From Tetraselmis striata (taxonomy: Eukaryota; Chlorophyta; Chlorodendrophyceae; Chlorodendrales; Chlorodendraceae): a DNA stretch of 64,000 nucleotides. The notes under the pieces are model-generated. The model had not been told where the DNA came from and searched no databases. It saw nothing but the letters and a program-made list of their open reading frames with translations. The translations under genes and the position numbers were made by a program. This document shows, piece after piece, positions 47,869-59,648 of this stretch (positions within the stretch are counted from its first letter, which is position 1; the number at the start of each line of letters is the position of its first letter). The stretch is from the NCBI GenBank assembly GCA_006384855.1, contig VCJN01000156.1, forward strand, positions 99,509 through 163,508, in the 5' to 3' direction.

Positions 47869-50406
47869 TCATGAAGGAGGCACTGGGAAGGCCACCGCTG
47901 CGGAGTCCTGTTGGACTTGGAAGTGGCGGAGGGGGGCGATGTGTCCAAAGAAGAACCACGCGCCAGGAGAAGGAAGAACGTTGGGGTCGATGTAGTCCAG
48001 AACGACATCAGAGTTAGTGGCCCAACCGCCCTGGTAGCGGATGTGGGACAGTGGCGCTCCAATGGCGTTTGCTGCAGAGGCTGCGCCCTTGCGTAGACTG
48101 TGTGAAGTCCAGGAAGTGCCAGCAGGGGGGGCAGCGTTGACTAGGTTGACTGCTGTAGACAACCAGTCTGACATCGTAGCCGCAGTCCAAGGTTTCGACT
48201 GCTCAGCCACATTGACAGCCCAGAAGTTGGAGGTAGCCAAGCCAACAGTAACCAGGGAGACACACTGGACGTTGTCGATGAAGTAGCGCAAGAGACGTGC
48301 CACTCGAGGGTGCTCGGACACTGGAAGGAGAAGTACGCGCAGGTCGTTAGGTCCCCGCCGGCCGGCGCGACCCTTCTCGCGGTAGATCTGCAAGGTGATG
48401 TTGTAGGTGTCGACATGCGCATCTTGCACTCGACAGGAGACGCCAGTAAGGCCCCTGGCAAAGAACAGGAAGTTGACAACCGAGGCCAAGAGGGCTCGGT
48501 AGTCGAGGTGGGACTCTGGGTAAGGAGCAGACACAATTAGCTCGGCCTTTGAGACGAAGCGGTAAGCTACATCCGCAGGCAGAGGGACACGCAAAGGGGC
48601 AGCGTCCAGTCGACGCTGACGTAACATTAACCCACGTCTTGCCGAAGTGAGGTGTAGGCTGTCCTTGGCGATCGGGACGAGGTTGTGCAGCTCGAAGAAG
48701 GTGTTGATGGCAGACAGATAGGGCTGCAGCGACTTAGCCGCGATATGCCCTCGCTCCCCGATCCAGGCAACGTACCGAACAACAGTAGCAGTAGTCGCCT
48801 CTAGCGGGCTGATGTTCTCGGAGTCGTGGCAGAACTCAGCGAACTGAGCCAACCTGCCGGCGTAGGTCTTGAGGGTCTGAGCGCTGAGGGAGCTGGAGAG
48901 CAGGTCGAGCGTCCGCTGGCCTAGCTCGTCTGAGCCGAACGCGTCCTGTAGTCGGGATCGCAGTGACGCAGCCCACGGAGCGATAGCTGCGGGCTCGTCG
49001 ATTAAGTAAGTGCGTCGTTTTACTGACAGAGTGCCACCGGCACGGCTACTGTTTGCAAAGTACTCGGCAGCAGCGGTTAGGTTCCCGACGGTTGGCCGGT
49101 AGTTGCTGGACGGGTTTGCAGTAGCTCCAGTACGGGTTTGCGGGGCTAGGTTCAGGTAGGAGGGCCGCCCCGCGCGCCCTTCGCGCTCATAGCGCCTGTC
49201 CCGTGCGTAACGTACACGCGCGAAACTTGGTCGTTGCGAACCGGTTGTAACTCGTAGTGTAACAACCGACGAACGCAGAGATGGGGTTGTAAGAAAGGCG
49301 GATGGTTGAGCCGCCATGTGCAGGTGTGCGGATGGTTGAGCCGCACTCGGCTGTAGCTGTAAGAAGCGCCGCACCGAGGAAGGTCTAAATGAAGTCTGTA
49401 AGGTGCGGGGGTCAGGTCCTGACACAGGGCGCTCATCCCGCCGTTGAGCTGCAAGGGTGCGTCTTGCGGCGGTCACCGAAAGGTGACCTCGCAAGGCTCC
49501 TGCAGCTCCGACGAACGGCGCCCCACACCGTCACTCGTGCTCACCTTCGCGACCACGTCCACGTCCGCCGCCACGTCCTCGCCCACGTCCGCGACCTGCA
49601 GCTGCAGCCGCCACTCGAGAAGTAGCGGTCGCCTTGGCGCTGCTGGCAACGGTCGCCTCGAAGACACGACGCTCGTAGTCCCGCATGAGGTCCCCAAAGA
49701 TCGCGGAACCCAGATGCTCCGAAGCAGGCTGAAAATGCTGGGCTCGCAGCACATCCAGAACACCTTGGTCACCGTGCACACGCTTGATCTCATTTAGCCT
49801 CCGTAGGAAGGCCAAACGAAACCGAAACGCCTTGTCGATGGCCTCGGCGTGGTTCCGGGCTCTCGCGAGGTAGGGGGTGAAGTCTTGGTTGTTGGAAGGG
49901 ACGTAGGGCAGTAGCTCGTCGAGCGCCACGAAAAGTGCGGCCATGTGGGCCCCGAAACACGACATCCACAAGTACTCCTCCTGGGCCGGCAGACGCCGGT
50001 CATCCTGCTTGAGGTACTCATTCGTTAGGTCGGTGCTCAAAGGGAAAAGTCCAGGCACTCGGCTGACCGGTCGAACGGCCTCGTAACCAGACTCTGCTCT
50101 CTGCAGTAGCTCTGGCACCGCGAGGTAGTCATCCTCGGCACTCACGGATTTTGCTCCGACACGGCCGCTCTGGGCTAGCTCTAGCAAGTCGGGGCGCTCT
50201 GCGGCTCCCCCGCTGCCTGTCGGCTGTCTCGCGAAGCGCTGCCCTGAGCCGGAGCCATGTGCCCCTTCTCCATCAACAACGCGATCACGAGCCGTCAATT
50301 GTGCCACAGCTGTAGCCAGCTCTCGCAGTAATGAAGACTGGGCCCTCATATCTGCGTTCAGCGACTGCAACGTCGGCTCAGCGACGGGTTCTTCTCCATC
50401 TGACAT
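47869..50406 (-). CDS. Gag-like protein / tyrosine recombinase, one frame with an internal TGA
   Basis: From ATG at 50406 the frame runs 291 codons to TGA (49533-49531) and stays open for 553 more codons to the stop at 47869. The first part has a helical N-terminus (LQSLNADMRAQSSLLRELAT), an acidic middle and an RG-rich tail (RGRGRGRGGGRGRGREGEHE), suited to nucleic-acid binding like a Gag. The second part is a tyrosine recombinase. The SAM-like core-binding domain is around SAQTLKTYAGRLAQFAEFCH and SLQPYLSAINTFFE. Catalytic residues, counting the TGA as codon 292, are R651 (FFARGLTG), H769 and R772 (SHSLRKGAAS), W795 (YQGGW) and Y805 (LDYIDP). All are present, so the enzyme should be active if made. 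The recombinase frame has no good ATG of its own near its start. Translation would need stop readthrough, a near-cognate start, or the TGA is a recent mutation. Confidence 0.8.
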
Positions 50407-50519
50407 AGTAACGCACGGACGTACGGACGAGAATATCACACTCGGGTGGCGAGCCGGGTGTGGTCTTGAACAACCTGGGGTGACCTTGCTCGCAACGGGT
50501 TACGAGACAGTTTTTACAT

Positions 50520-50707
50520 CGCTGCGTGGAACGCAGCGAAAACTGGAAGATGGCAGGCTCAGCTGTTCTGGCTGCTTTTATGTCTACTCGTGCTGCACCC
50601 AACAAGGGCGCAACAACAGTTACTAGTTCCCGTACCACTGCGCAGCACTTGTAGCTGAAAAGCGGTTAGGTCAAGGATGGAAACCCCATAAACTAGTTTA
50701 GATCATT
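50520..50707 (-). repeat. 188-bp repeat A1 of the PAT-like element
   Basis: The 5' end of the element in its own orientation; identical to 47604-47791. A weaker relative lies near 9516-9640 at the decayed copy. Confidence 0.85.
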
Positions 50708-50999
50708 CCTTTCAGGCAGCGTGCTGCGTAGCAGGGGACCCACCACCGAATACCGAGTACAGCGATTAAATCCCTATACTACTTGTCGTCGCTAGTCGCT
50801 ACCCGAAAGGTTGGGGCTGCAATCACTGACAATTCTTATTTCGTCCCAAACCGGAAATAAAACCGGAAACCGTCATAGGAAAGAGTCGCAGCCACAACCG
50901 GCAGGCGTCCCTTGCTGGCTTGTGTTCGCAGTCAGTGCTGCAGACTGCTGTTGGCTCTGTATACGCCTTGCGGCTCGCCGTTGGTTCGTGAGGAGCGCG
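50708..50999. other. Upstream of the ankyrin gene
   Basis: Presumed promoter and 5' leader. No motif that I can defend. Confidence 0.35.
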
Positions 51000-51283
51000 A
51001 TGGACGACGCCGCGAACGAGGTGAAGGAGGCGAAGAAGCGCAACGAGCTGCTGCTGGTCGCGTGCAGCCAGGGCCTGCTGGCGGACGTGCGAGTCCCCCC
51101 CCCCCCCGCCCTTGTGTCACGCCGTTCTTCAAAAGCGTGCAGCCCAGCTACCTGCTCGTCGCCCCCGGCGGCCTGCTCCCACGGCGCCTTCACGGCTGGC
51201 TCCTCCCCCCTCGGTGGCGCGCAGCCCACCTATCCGCCCTTCGCTCCCACCCGTCGGCTCCCTCGGCGTCCTCACGACCCACA

Positions 51284-51320
<37 letters not shown>

Positions 51321-54300
51321 CCACCACCACCACCACCACCAGGCGGAGCAGCTAATCGCGATGGGAGCGAGCCCATCAGCCGCCAAGGACAAGCAGGGCG
51401 CGGCGGCGCTGCACTTTGCGGCGGGAGGTGGCCACCTGCCGCTGTGCAGGCAAGCCCCTGACCCCAATCCCCCCCCCCCCCCCCCGTCGTTTATTACACA
51501 CGCAACCTAAACGATAAGTCATGAACAATGAGCAATGTAACAACTTAAGCTCGGGGAGTTTTGGTAGAACATCCTACCTGTTTTAGCTACCCCATGAAGT
51601 GCAGATGCCACAGAGTTTTAGAGTTGAGTTCTCCTCGGAGTCTCTCCTTTGCTTGGTGCGCCGGGGTTCCGGTGCCTGTCTCCGTTTCGCAACACGACCC
51701 GTCCCTATTGGCTTTCATGCGCGATCCATTGCTGTACCGTTTTAGGGCTGCTTGCGTAGCGCACGGCCACCAGTTATGGGGCACGAGTGGGGCAGTGCTA
51801 AACAGTATGTGGAATAAATTCAAGTGCGGCAGCAATGGCCTTGATGCCCCGGCCCCGCCCCCCTCTCACATCGCCAACATTACACCCTCCCTGCACGTGC
51901 CAAGTTGGCAGCCCACCCCCGCTGCCCTCACCCCCCTTCCGCTCCCATCCCGCCCTCGCTCAGGCTTCTCATCAGCAAGGGTGCCGAGGTGGAGTGCGAG
52001 GATGGCACGGGCCGCACGCCGCTGCACATCGCAGCCAGCGGCGGGCACGCGGAGGTGGTGCGCTACCTGCTGGACAAGGTGCCCCCCCACCTCTTTTTCA
52101 CTTCCGCTTCTGGCGGCTAGGCCAGCGAGGCGTGCTGCCGCTGAATGGGTGCGGCACTGCCTGAGCCGGGTGCGGCTGCCATGTGGGCGCATCAGGGCGC
52201 CTGGGTGGACGCGTACGACGGCGCGGACGCCACGCCGCTGCACTACGCGGCGCGCTATGCGCCGCCGCCGTGCGTGGAGGCGCTACTGGGCGGCGGCGCC
52301 AAGCCGGCGCTGCGGGATGCGAGGTGAGGCGGGCCGACGCGGGATGGGGCTGTGCGCCCGCGCGTGGGCGCAGAGGAGAGGGATGGGGGGAGGGGGGGGA
52401 GGAGGAGGGAGGATTGGGGGGGCCCCCTTGGGGACCATGGAGCATTGCGGTGGCTGTGGGGACAGTGTCAGACGGCGATCCATAGGGACCGTATGCTGGC
52501 GCAATGCCCCTCTGATGCGGCTAGGGTAGCGCCATTGTGATGCCCTTGAAACTTCCGCATATCCCACCAGCGCTGCCCACAAGCGTCTCTATCACGCTTA
52601 TCTCAGAAGCACGCCGAAGCTGGATGGATTCTGGAGATGTTCTCACCAACCAATGGTGCAATTGAATTGAGTGACATGGTTATAGGGATGCCGCGATCTA
52701 CGCGATGCGTCATGTTGTTATTCTGTTTGCGCTTTCAGTGTCATGGTGTTGTTGTCTGGCCGGTGCGGTCTGGCGACGAGATTGATCTGCTGCGTGCTTG
52801 AGCGGTGCTGATTATGTGGGCTGGGCTGTTGCCGCGCTAGGGACATGCCGCCGCTGGGCGAGGCGCTGCTGCGTGGGAGGATGGAGGTGGCGCAGGTGGG
52901 ATGCCCCTCCCCCCGCCCACGCCCCATCCTCCCTTGCCTGCCCCCCATCTCCCTGTCCCTTCCAGGGGCTCATGATGGTACTCGCTCAATGGAGCGGCAT
53001 CAACTGCTGGAAACGACCGCTTCCATGGGCTCTGTTGCAGCATTTAGGGAGGTGTTTAAAGGGGGGGAGGGGGGGGGAGGGGGGGGGGGCTCACCCTGCT
53101 CCGGTGCGGTCTGCCCAGCTGCTGGCAAAGGCGGGGGGCGCGCTGGAAGCGGAGCGCTGCCGCGGGTACACGCTGCTCCACCTGGCGGCCGCGAGCGGTC
53201 GCACCGACGCCGTGAAGTACCTCATCGAGCGTGGCGCCGACGTCAACGGTGCCTCCCGCCCTTTCCCTCTGTAATTTCCTTGCTGGTATGCACACTGTGA
53301 TTACCCCCCCCCCCCCCCCCCTGCCTCCTCCAGACTCCTATCTGCACCAGGCCCATGTCTAGAATGCGCAAGCAGTCATCGGCACCGTGCTGACAAGCAG
53401 CTTGTTGTGCATCGCGCCCTGCAGCCCTCAGCGACAACGGCCTCTCTCCGCTGCACTGCGCCGCGGCGGAGGGCAAGCTGGAGGCGGCGCACGCCCTGCT
53501 AAGCTCAGGCGCCGACCCACATGCTCGGTGCCCCCCCCCCCCCCCCCCCCACTCCCCCCCCCTCCCGGCTTCCCTCTACTGCCCCGATCCATCACCCCCG
53601 ATCTCGCCAACTCCGCATGGCCCCTAGCCTGATACCGCACACGATGTCGCCGCTAGAAAAACCTGTTGTGCTTGGCTACGATGTACTCATGTACAAGGTA
53701 TGCATGGACCCTGGACACAGATGCGCATGAAGTGTTGCCTGGCTGTGGGGGCGACTCGTCTGTACACGCCCTCACTGCAGTCCTCAAAGTGGGCTTGCAA
53801 GCAACGTTGTAGTTCCATTCGCTATAGGCCCGCTTTACTTTCGTCGTGATTGTACCTCTGGCAGCAGCGCCGGTTCCCATTCGCAGTGCTCTCATTACCG
53901 CGCCGGCACCCCGTATGGCTGTGCTTCCCCGTGGTGCACGCGAGAAAGCATGCACACGGGGCCGCCAGCTCCTGCCCATCACCGACCTGTATCTAGCGGA
54001 AGCCACAGCACGCGCGAGCCCAAAGCCTGGCACGCGGCGTCTCACAGCATGTTACGCCCTGGATGCTCAACGTGCGCGTCGGAGTTGTTCTGGTCCGCCG
54101 GCATGTGCGACAGCATCGGTGGCCGGTGTGATTTGACGGCGCCATCCGTTTGTCGATGTGATTATGCCTGGGAGGATTTGCTCCTCCTATCCATGGAGGC
54201 TGTCCCCCCCCCCCCCCCCCCTCCTCTTTGGCATCAGTACGTCCCATCCGTGTTGACCCCGCCCCCCCCTATCCGCTGCCCCACCACTTCCTCCCCGCCG

Positions 54301-56076
54301 CAGGTCGCAGGATGGCACGCTGGCGGAGGAGATGGTACCCGAGCCCGCGAGCAGCGACTCCGCGGATGCGCTGAAGGCCGAGACGGTGCGTGTGGCTGCC
54401 CGGAGGAGGCTGGGCTGCCTGCCCGACCAGCGGAAATGCGCCACACCATCGCTTGCAGGTTCATCATTGGTTTATTTGCTTGAATGTGGCCGAGTCCCTC
54501 AACCCCCCCGCTCCCCCCCCCACCCAGCTCCTGCGGCTGCTGCAAAAGGCCGGGAAAAGCCGACCGGCGGCGGCTATTAAGACTGTCCCCGGAGCCGGCG
54601 CAGCTGCCACCACCAGCTTTGCCTCCCTGCCACGGGAGGAGCAGGCCAGGAAGGTCCTCCCCCCGCCCCCCCCCCCCCCCCCCAAAGGCCATCACCACCA
54701 CCAAGGGATGCCAGCTGCATGCCTGCCTCCCACCATGCCTGGCACTGGCGCGCTGTACATCCAAACCGAAACCAATGTCAGCGATGTTGGGCGCACTGTA
54801 TCTGGCCTCATTCCGAGAGACGGTAGGAGGTCTAAAAATGCAATCTTTGCAGCCATCCTTACTTTCCAACCCCCCCCCCTGATGCGGCGGCAATGCTTTC
54901 AGGCATGGCTCGCACCCCAACTTGCGCCCCGCAGACACAGTGATTTTCGCTGATGGAAAGGCGGTCAAGGGATGCCCTCTGCTCATGATGACTAATGGAT
55001 GATGTTCCAATATCCATGTCAGCTGCGTCGTCGTCGGAATTTGAGACTCTTATACGCAAGTGACCACCGCGTTATTCCATTGAAGGGGCGGCTGTGTGGT
55101 CACACATCTGAGCGCTGCCTAATGGCTGATCCCCTCCCCCGGCTTCCATCTTTCCGCGCTCTTCCTTGGCAGGTGCGTAACTGGGCCAGCTGGCCGGAGG
55201 AGCGGCTGGCTCGCACCGCCAACCTCAACCCCGAGGCGCTGCGCCGCGTGGCGGAGGTGCGCCGCACGGCCGGGCTGCTGGCGACCCACTCGGGCCTACT
55301 GGCGCTGCACACCGACGCGGCGTTCCAGGCGGACGCGCAGCTGCCGCGCGTGCTGGCGGCCATCGAGGCGGTGCGGCTGGACCCCTCCAAGCTCAACACG
55401 TACGCCCCCGCGCGTCCCCCCCCCCAACACACCCAACACCCCCAATACCTCACCCGCGACAAACAAGTTGCTCCTGGGCACCTTTGGAAGCCGCCGAGGC
55501 AGAGACATGTCAAACACCCCGTGCAATGGCCGCTTTTGAAGACTACTCGGTGGTCTGTGTCACGATGATTCGCTGATGAATTCGAAAGGTGGTTGTCAGC
55601 GAGCGCGGCTCCTCATCTCTCACATCGCCTCCACTCGTTCCGTATAGTTTGACGTTGGCGAGCTTGCCGCGAGGTTTCCATGGACGAAGGGGCTTGCGGC
55701 GCCTGAGCCCCCCCCCACTCCCCTTCCCCTGTCTCCTCCACCGCATCCCACACGTTTGCCCCGCAGCTACAAGGACGACCCCACCGCCATGGCTGTCATC
55801 ATGAAGCTCAAACGCTTTCAGGTGGAACCCTCCCCTCCCTCGCCGTTGAGGGCGCCTCCCTCCCCCCCACACCCAGCATCACCCTGACGACACGCCGCCG
55901 CCCCGGTGCCGCAGGACCTTCTTCGCTCGCACGGCCACATGCAGCCCATCAACCTGACGGACCTGGTGATCAAGGCGCCGGCGCAGCTGGTGCGGGCCGC
56001 TGTCGGAGCGGTTGTCTGTCTGCATGACCGCGACGCAAAGCCCCCCGGGTGTCCTCCGCTGATGTGCAACTGGTGA
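51000..56076 (+). CDS. Ankyrin-repeat protein with STI1-like C-terminus
   Basis: Twelve exons join in phase: 51000-51086, 51343-51449, 51964-52078, 52196-52323, 52841-52895, 53119-53248, 53425-53527, 54304-54385, 54528-54653, 55173-55399, 55767-55821 and 55915-56076, giving 458 residues. Intron 2 is GC-AG (CAG/GCAAGC); the rest are GT-AG. Ankyrin repeats fill about residues 12-240: KQGAAALHFAAGGGHLPLCR, RTPLHIAASGGHAEVVRYLL, ADATPLHYAARYAPPPCVEA, a degenerate fourth, YTLLHLAAASGRTDAVKYLI and LSPLHCAAAEGKLEAAHALL. After a linker, residues about 312-410 read like an STI1 module (NLNPEALRRVAEVRRTAGLL; AVRLDPSKLNTYKDDPTAMA then VIMKLKRFQDLL). This resembles the C-terminal DP-rich domain of Hip/ST13 and Hop. 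I infer a cytosolic chaperone-linked adaptor. Arabidopsis AKR2, which escorts chloroplast outer-membrane proteins, has ankyrin repeats at the other end, so orthology is not implied. Confidence 0.85.
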
Positions 56077-57129
56077 ATAGACGAAGTGTTGGAGGCAATT
56101 CATTCAGCACGACTCAGACTTGAAAGGACTTTACAGTCAATGATACCGACCACAACCCCCGTCATCTACCGTACCATTAATTGCGGTTCAAGGGGGGCCA
56201 AGGGATATGAATTGTTTTGAATGTTACATAGTATTCAATATTATATGCGAATACATATATATATATATGTACAGTAATATTGAATATTGATACATAAGTG
56301 CTTGTTTATTCACTGCAATTAACGAACAATGACGAGTTGTTTTGCGTTGGGATATTCGTTATGTATTCGTGCTAAATTCGGATTTATTTGCCTGTTTTTA
56401 TTCTTCGTACGGGGACCGGGGGTCAAAAAACTGTTTTTCTCCGCGGACCGTTGTGTTTGTATGATATATGCACGAGTGTTATCGTCTACGCCTATCTTTT
56501 GACTCTTTGGATGTCATGGGTCAGCCACTGGGTCACGCTCAGGCTTGAGGAAGCGGCTGTGTCTCTCGTGCAAAGTGACCCGGCGCGGCTGAGCAGACGA
56601 ATGCGCCCCTATCGCGATTCGCAACCAGGAGGAGACGCAGCGGCGGCAGGGGGCCCTGCAGGCCGGCGAGGCGCGCGCCGTGGCGGCCGCCGTGGCGGCG
56701 GCGAGCTGCGTGGGCGAGGACGCCGCCAGGGAGGCCGCCGGCCAGGCGGAGCGTGCAGAACCGGCGGGGCCGGCAAAGGGAGCGGAGGTCGCCGCCAACG
56801 ATGGTCCGCCCTGCTCCAATCAAGCCTCCGCCCCCCCCCCCCCCCCCCCACAACACACTCGCGTCCTCGCCTCGTGGGCCCCACTCGCGCCCGCCGTGCC
56901 GCCGAGCATGAGTAAGCCACTAATGGACGACCGCTCTGACGTCTCCAAGCCCATCAAGATATACACATCCGGACAGACTTGCTTTTGGTCGGTGGCCCCG
57001 AGGTGGCATGGCGGCTGGAAGTAGTAGCCCTGGGCCGGCCGAAACTCGAGGTGCCGCCTGGACATGAACTCCAGGCATTCCTCCGTGGGGGCGTACCGGG
57101 GGTTCATGTCCAGGCTGCCCTCCTACGGC

Positions 57130-57141
57130 GTGCGTGTGTGT

Positions 57142-57182
<41 letters not shown>
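57130..57182. repeat. (TG)n microsatellite
   Basis: About 25 TG units with a few C interruptions. Confidence 0.95.
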
Positions 57183-57183
<1 letters not shown>

Positions 57184-58136
57184 ATATCCAAGCAAAACAT
57201 TTCCTGGATCACCTCTATTTGAGCAAGGGCAGTGCTGAAGATCGATGCGGTTCTATTTAAGCGGCTGCATCGCCGCGCCCGGCGGCCGTCTAGTTGGTTC
57301 AGTGCGGTGGCATGCGCATGCTTGTCTGGTTTGGGTACGCCGCGCCCGCCGCGCCAGCATCGACGGCATGTTACCGGGTGCGGCTGTGCCCATGCCTGGG
57401 CACGGGTGGCCTTTCGCCCAGGGGGGGTGTGCGGCGTCAATGGCGGCGGTTGCCGAGGGCGGTGAGGGGAGCGGATGCGGCGGTGGGACGCTTACCCGAC
57501 CCGCACGGTGGCCTGTGCCTGACCTGCAGGCGCGGCGGTGGCGGCGGTGGCGGAGGTAGCTGAGGCGGAGGTGGAGGGACTGGTGCGCCCCCCCCCCCCC
57601 CCCCCCCCGTACCTGCCGCTTTGGCCCACGGAGGATACATGCAGCGGGGCATGGGAGGCTAGTTGTGGGGCGCTTTTCGGGACCATTGCGGGGCGCAACC
57701 GGTAGCGGACCCACAGCTACCGTTCGAGTGAAAGTCCTGTGAACATAATAGTCGTCACCCGCGACGCGCGTCTTCATGGAGCGGGGTGCCTGTTGTGGGG
57801 CGAGACCGCCGCCGGCCATGCGTAGTGCGTTCGATTTGATAAACATTCGATCCAAATGATGACATTGAAGCTACCGGTGCCACCGCGATGTTCCGAAGAA
57901 CACTACAAATACACTACGCTTCAAAATTAATGGTAAGCAAACGGTACTCCGGGGGTAGTTGGCGAGTATTTTGCGATTCCGAAACCATTACGAAGACCCC
58001 GCGAACCTGGGACGCGCGATGACCTGCCGGTGTTTACCTAACCCGAAATGTCCGAAAACAATTGCTCAAATCGTAGAATTTAGGTGGAAATATATGACAT
58101 CTATGACGGATTTGGACTTCGGGGGTTTTTTAGGTG

Positions 58137-58173
58137 CTCTTACGGCGCGCGCCTGCGGCGCGCGCCGTAAGAG
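58137..58173. repeat. Perfect 17-bp-arm palindrome with 3-base loop
   Basis: Left arm ctcttacggcgcgcgcc, loop tgc, right arm the exact complement. It would form a very stable hairpin or cruciform. Confidence 0.9.
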
Positions 58174-59291
58174 TTGGATACATGCTTTGCCCCACCGTGT
58201 AGAGGCAGTCGTGCACTACCACATGCATCGGTCGCCAAAATTTTCGCGGTCTCGTTACACAAAAAATGGCCGCCTACGCGAGTACGTGCATCGCGACACG
58301 TGTAACAATTAGGTAACGCGTATGTACGCGCGCATTACTAGCGGCAAGAAGACGCGATGCGGGATCGCTCGCGGTGCCATCTGAGCACATGGATGGGCAG
58401 TCGATTGCTACAGAGCCATGCCAAAGACCCGCCACACTTTGGCGCCTAGGAATATTTTTCTGATTATTTGTGCTAATGTAAACTCAAGACTCGCGAAATT
58501 CGTGTGTGGTTTTTACATCTACGTACATCTCAATGTACAAGGCCCAATCAATTCAATGTAAAATATGGGGCTTGTAGCCAACACTCCTACCCAAAACACC
58601 CCCCTATTATATGTGGCGCATCGAGCTTCGATTGCACATGAGCACGAACCCTACTCCGACTAGGGTTTGCCATTTATTTTGACGCGTAGTGTACCGTAGA
58701 ACTAAACACGGTTCGCGGGTCAAAAAGTAATGAAATTTTTTGCACGTCTGCGTCGAATCGTCCGTGTTGCATTCCGAATCAGTTTGCCGTGCAATGGTTT
58801 TCCCCTCGCCGCAGGCGGATCGAAAACGTTACGTAACCGCAGGCCATTTGCGTTTGTGCGGTGTGAACCTCCCCTGTCTGCCAAACGGTCAAATCTTGAC
58901 GAGAGCTATTGCAAATGCTCCTAAAGGTTGCAGGCAGGCATAGCATTGAGGCGTCTAGGGCGGGTTCTTTTAAGGCGAGCCGGCCTTCGCGTTACTCTTT
59001 TATTCATCTCGCTGCTCGACATTGCCAGGACAGCGCAGAGCAAACTCCCGGTGCACCGCCGGCGTGGCGTCTATGTAGACAGAACGATTGGCGCGCATAG
59101 ACGGCGGCGCCGTATGGTCCGTTCATTGCATCGCTGCCGGTTGCTCACTGCCGGTACGGGTGGTGCCCCTCCGAAGCGCGCTCACACCTCCGCCGAGTGA
59201 CAGTGTGCGGACATGGGGGCGGCGGGTGGAGCTGCGCCATTGGGCCGCAGGGCGGCCGTCCGCCGCATACCTTCAATACACTTGACACATT

Positions 59292-59648
59292 ATGTGCATC
59301 ATAACGCCTAGCAAGAGCGAAGAAGTATGTGCAGAAGTTGATGGTGCCCGTTCCTCAGGGCGCATCCCCCCCCCCCCCCCCCCGGCCCCCCGCCCCCCAC
59401 CCCCCGCCCCCAGTCCACCCCTAACTAGCCTCAATCCGTCCCTAACCTGCGCGCCCCCTTTTCGGATGCAGCAGGCGGAGAGCCCCTGGTGGCAGCTGGC
59501 GCGCACGGTGCTCATCGCGCTGCTCTCCTACGCGCTGGCCAGCTTCATCACGGAGCGGGTCGCGCTCGGCCCCGATGACGCGGAGGGCCCGCCACCGCCG
59601 CCGCCCCCACCGCCCCCCATGGACCACGATGCCAACTTCGAGCTCTAG
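59292..59648 (+). CDS. Small single-helix membrane protein (69 aa)
   Basis: Two exons join in phase 0: 59292-59324 (MCIITPSKSEE) and 59472-59648. The donor GTATGTG at 59325 is strong and the acceptor is GATGCAG. The product reads QAESPWWQLARTVLIALLSY then ALASFITERVALGPDD, a single membrane helix. It is followed by a run of ten prolines and the tail MDHDANFEL. The intron holds a C run. Size and layout resemble small organelle or ER membrane proteins, but I do not recognise it. The start exon is the least certain part; the second exon alone is convincing. Confidence 0.52.
   Translation: MCIITPSKSEEVCAEVDGARSSGRIPPPPPPAPRPPPPAPSPPLTSLNPSLTCAPPFRMQQAESPWWQLARTVLIALLSYALASFITERVALGPDDAEGPPPPPPPPPPMDHDANFEL

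Larger units (their letters stand above)
47484..50707 (-). mobile_element. PAT-like tyrosine-recombinase element with split direct repeats, no reverse transcriptase
   Basis: In its own 5' to 3' direction (minus strand) the order is: 188-bp repeat (50707-50520), Gag-like/recombinase coding region (50406-47869), 27-bp repeat (47815-47789), second 188-bp repeat (47791-47604), a 93-bp spacer, second 27-bp repeat (47510-47484). This A1-ORF-B1-A2-B2 order is the split direct repeat layout of PAT-type elements such as TOC and Kangaroo of volvocine algae. By eye both repeat pairs are identical, so the insertion is young. No reverse transcriptase, RNase H or methyltransferase frame lies between the repeats; in full PAT elements those domains are present. 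It may be a non-autonomous derivative or a recombinase-only lineage. Confidence 0.82.
56077..59291. other. No confident gene
   Basis: A C-rich tract at 56828-56848, a (TG)n run at 57130-57182, a C run at 57589-57608 and a perfect palindrome at 58137-58173. Candidate coding patches at 56630-56830 (plus, alanine-rich) and 57107-56900 (minus) could not be chained. A 117-codon frame at 57959-58312 runs through the palindrome and has no motif. Confidence 0.4.

Noticed and set aside
56630-56830. Alanine-rich plus-strand patch after the ankyrin gene
   Set aside because: Low complexity; the ankyrin gene already ends in frame at 56076.
56820-57107. Minus-strand exon-like patch (MNPRYAPTEECLEFMSRRHL...)
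   Set aside because: Has an acceptor-like TAG before it and reads like protein, but no donor or neighbouring exon could be chained.
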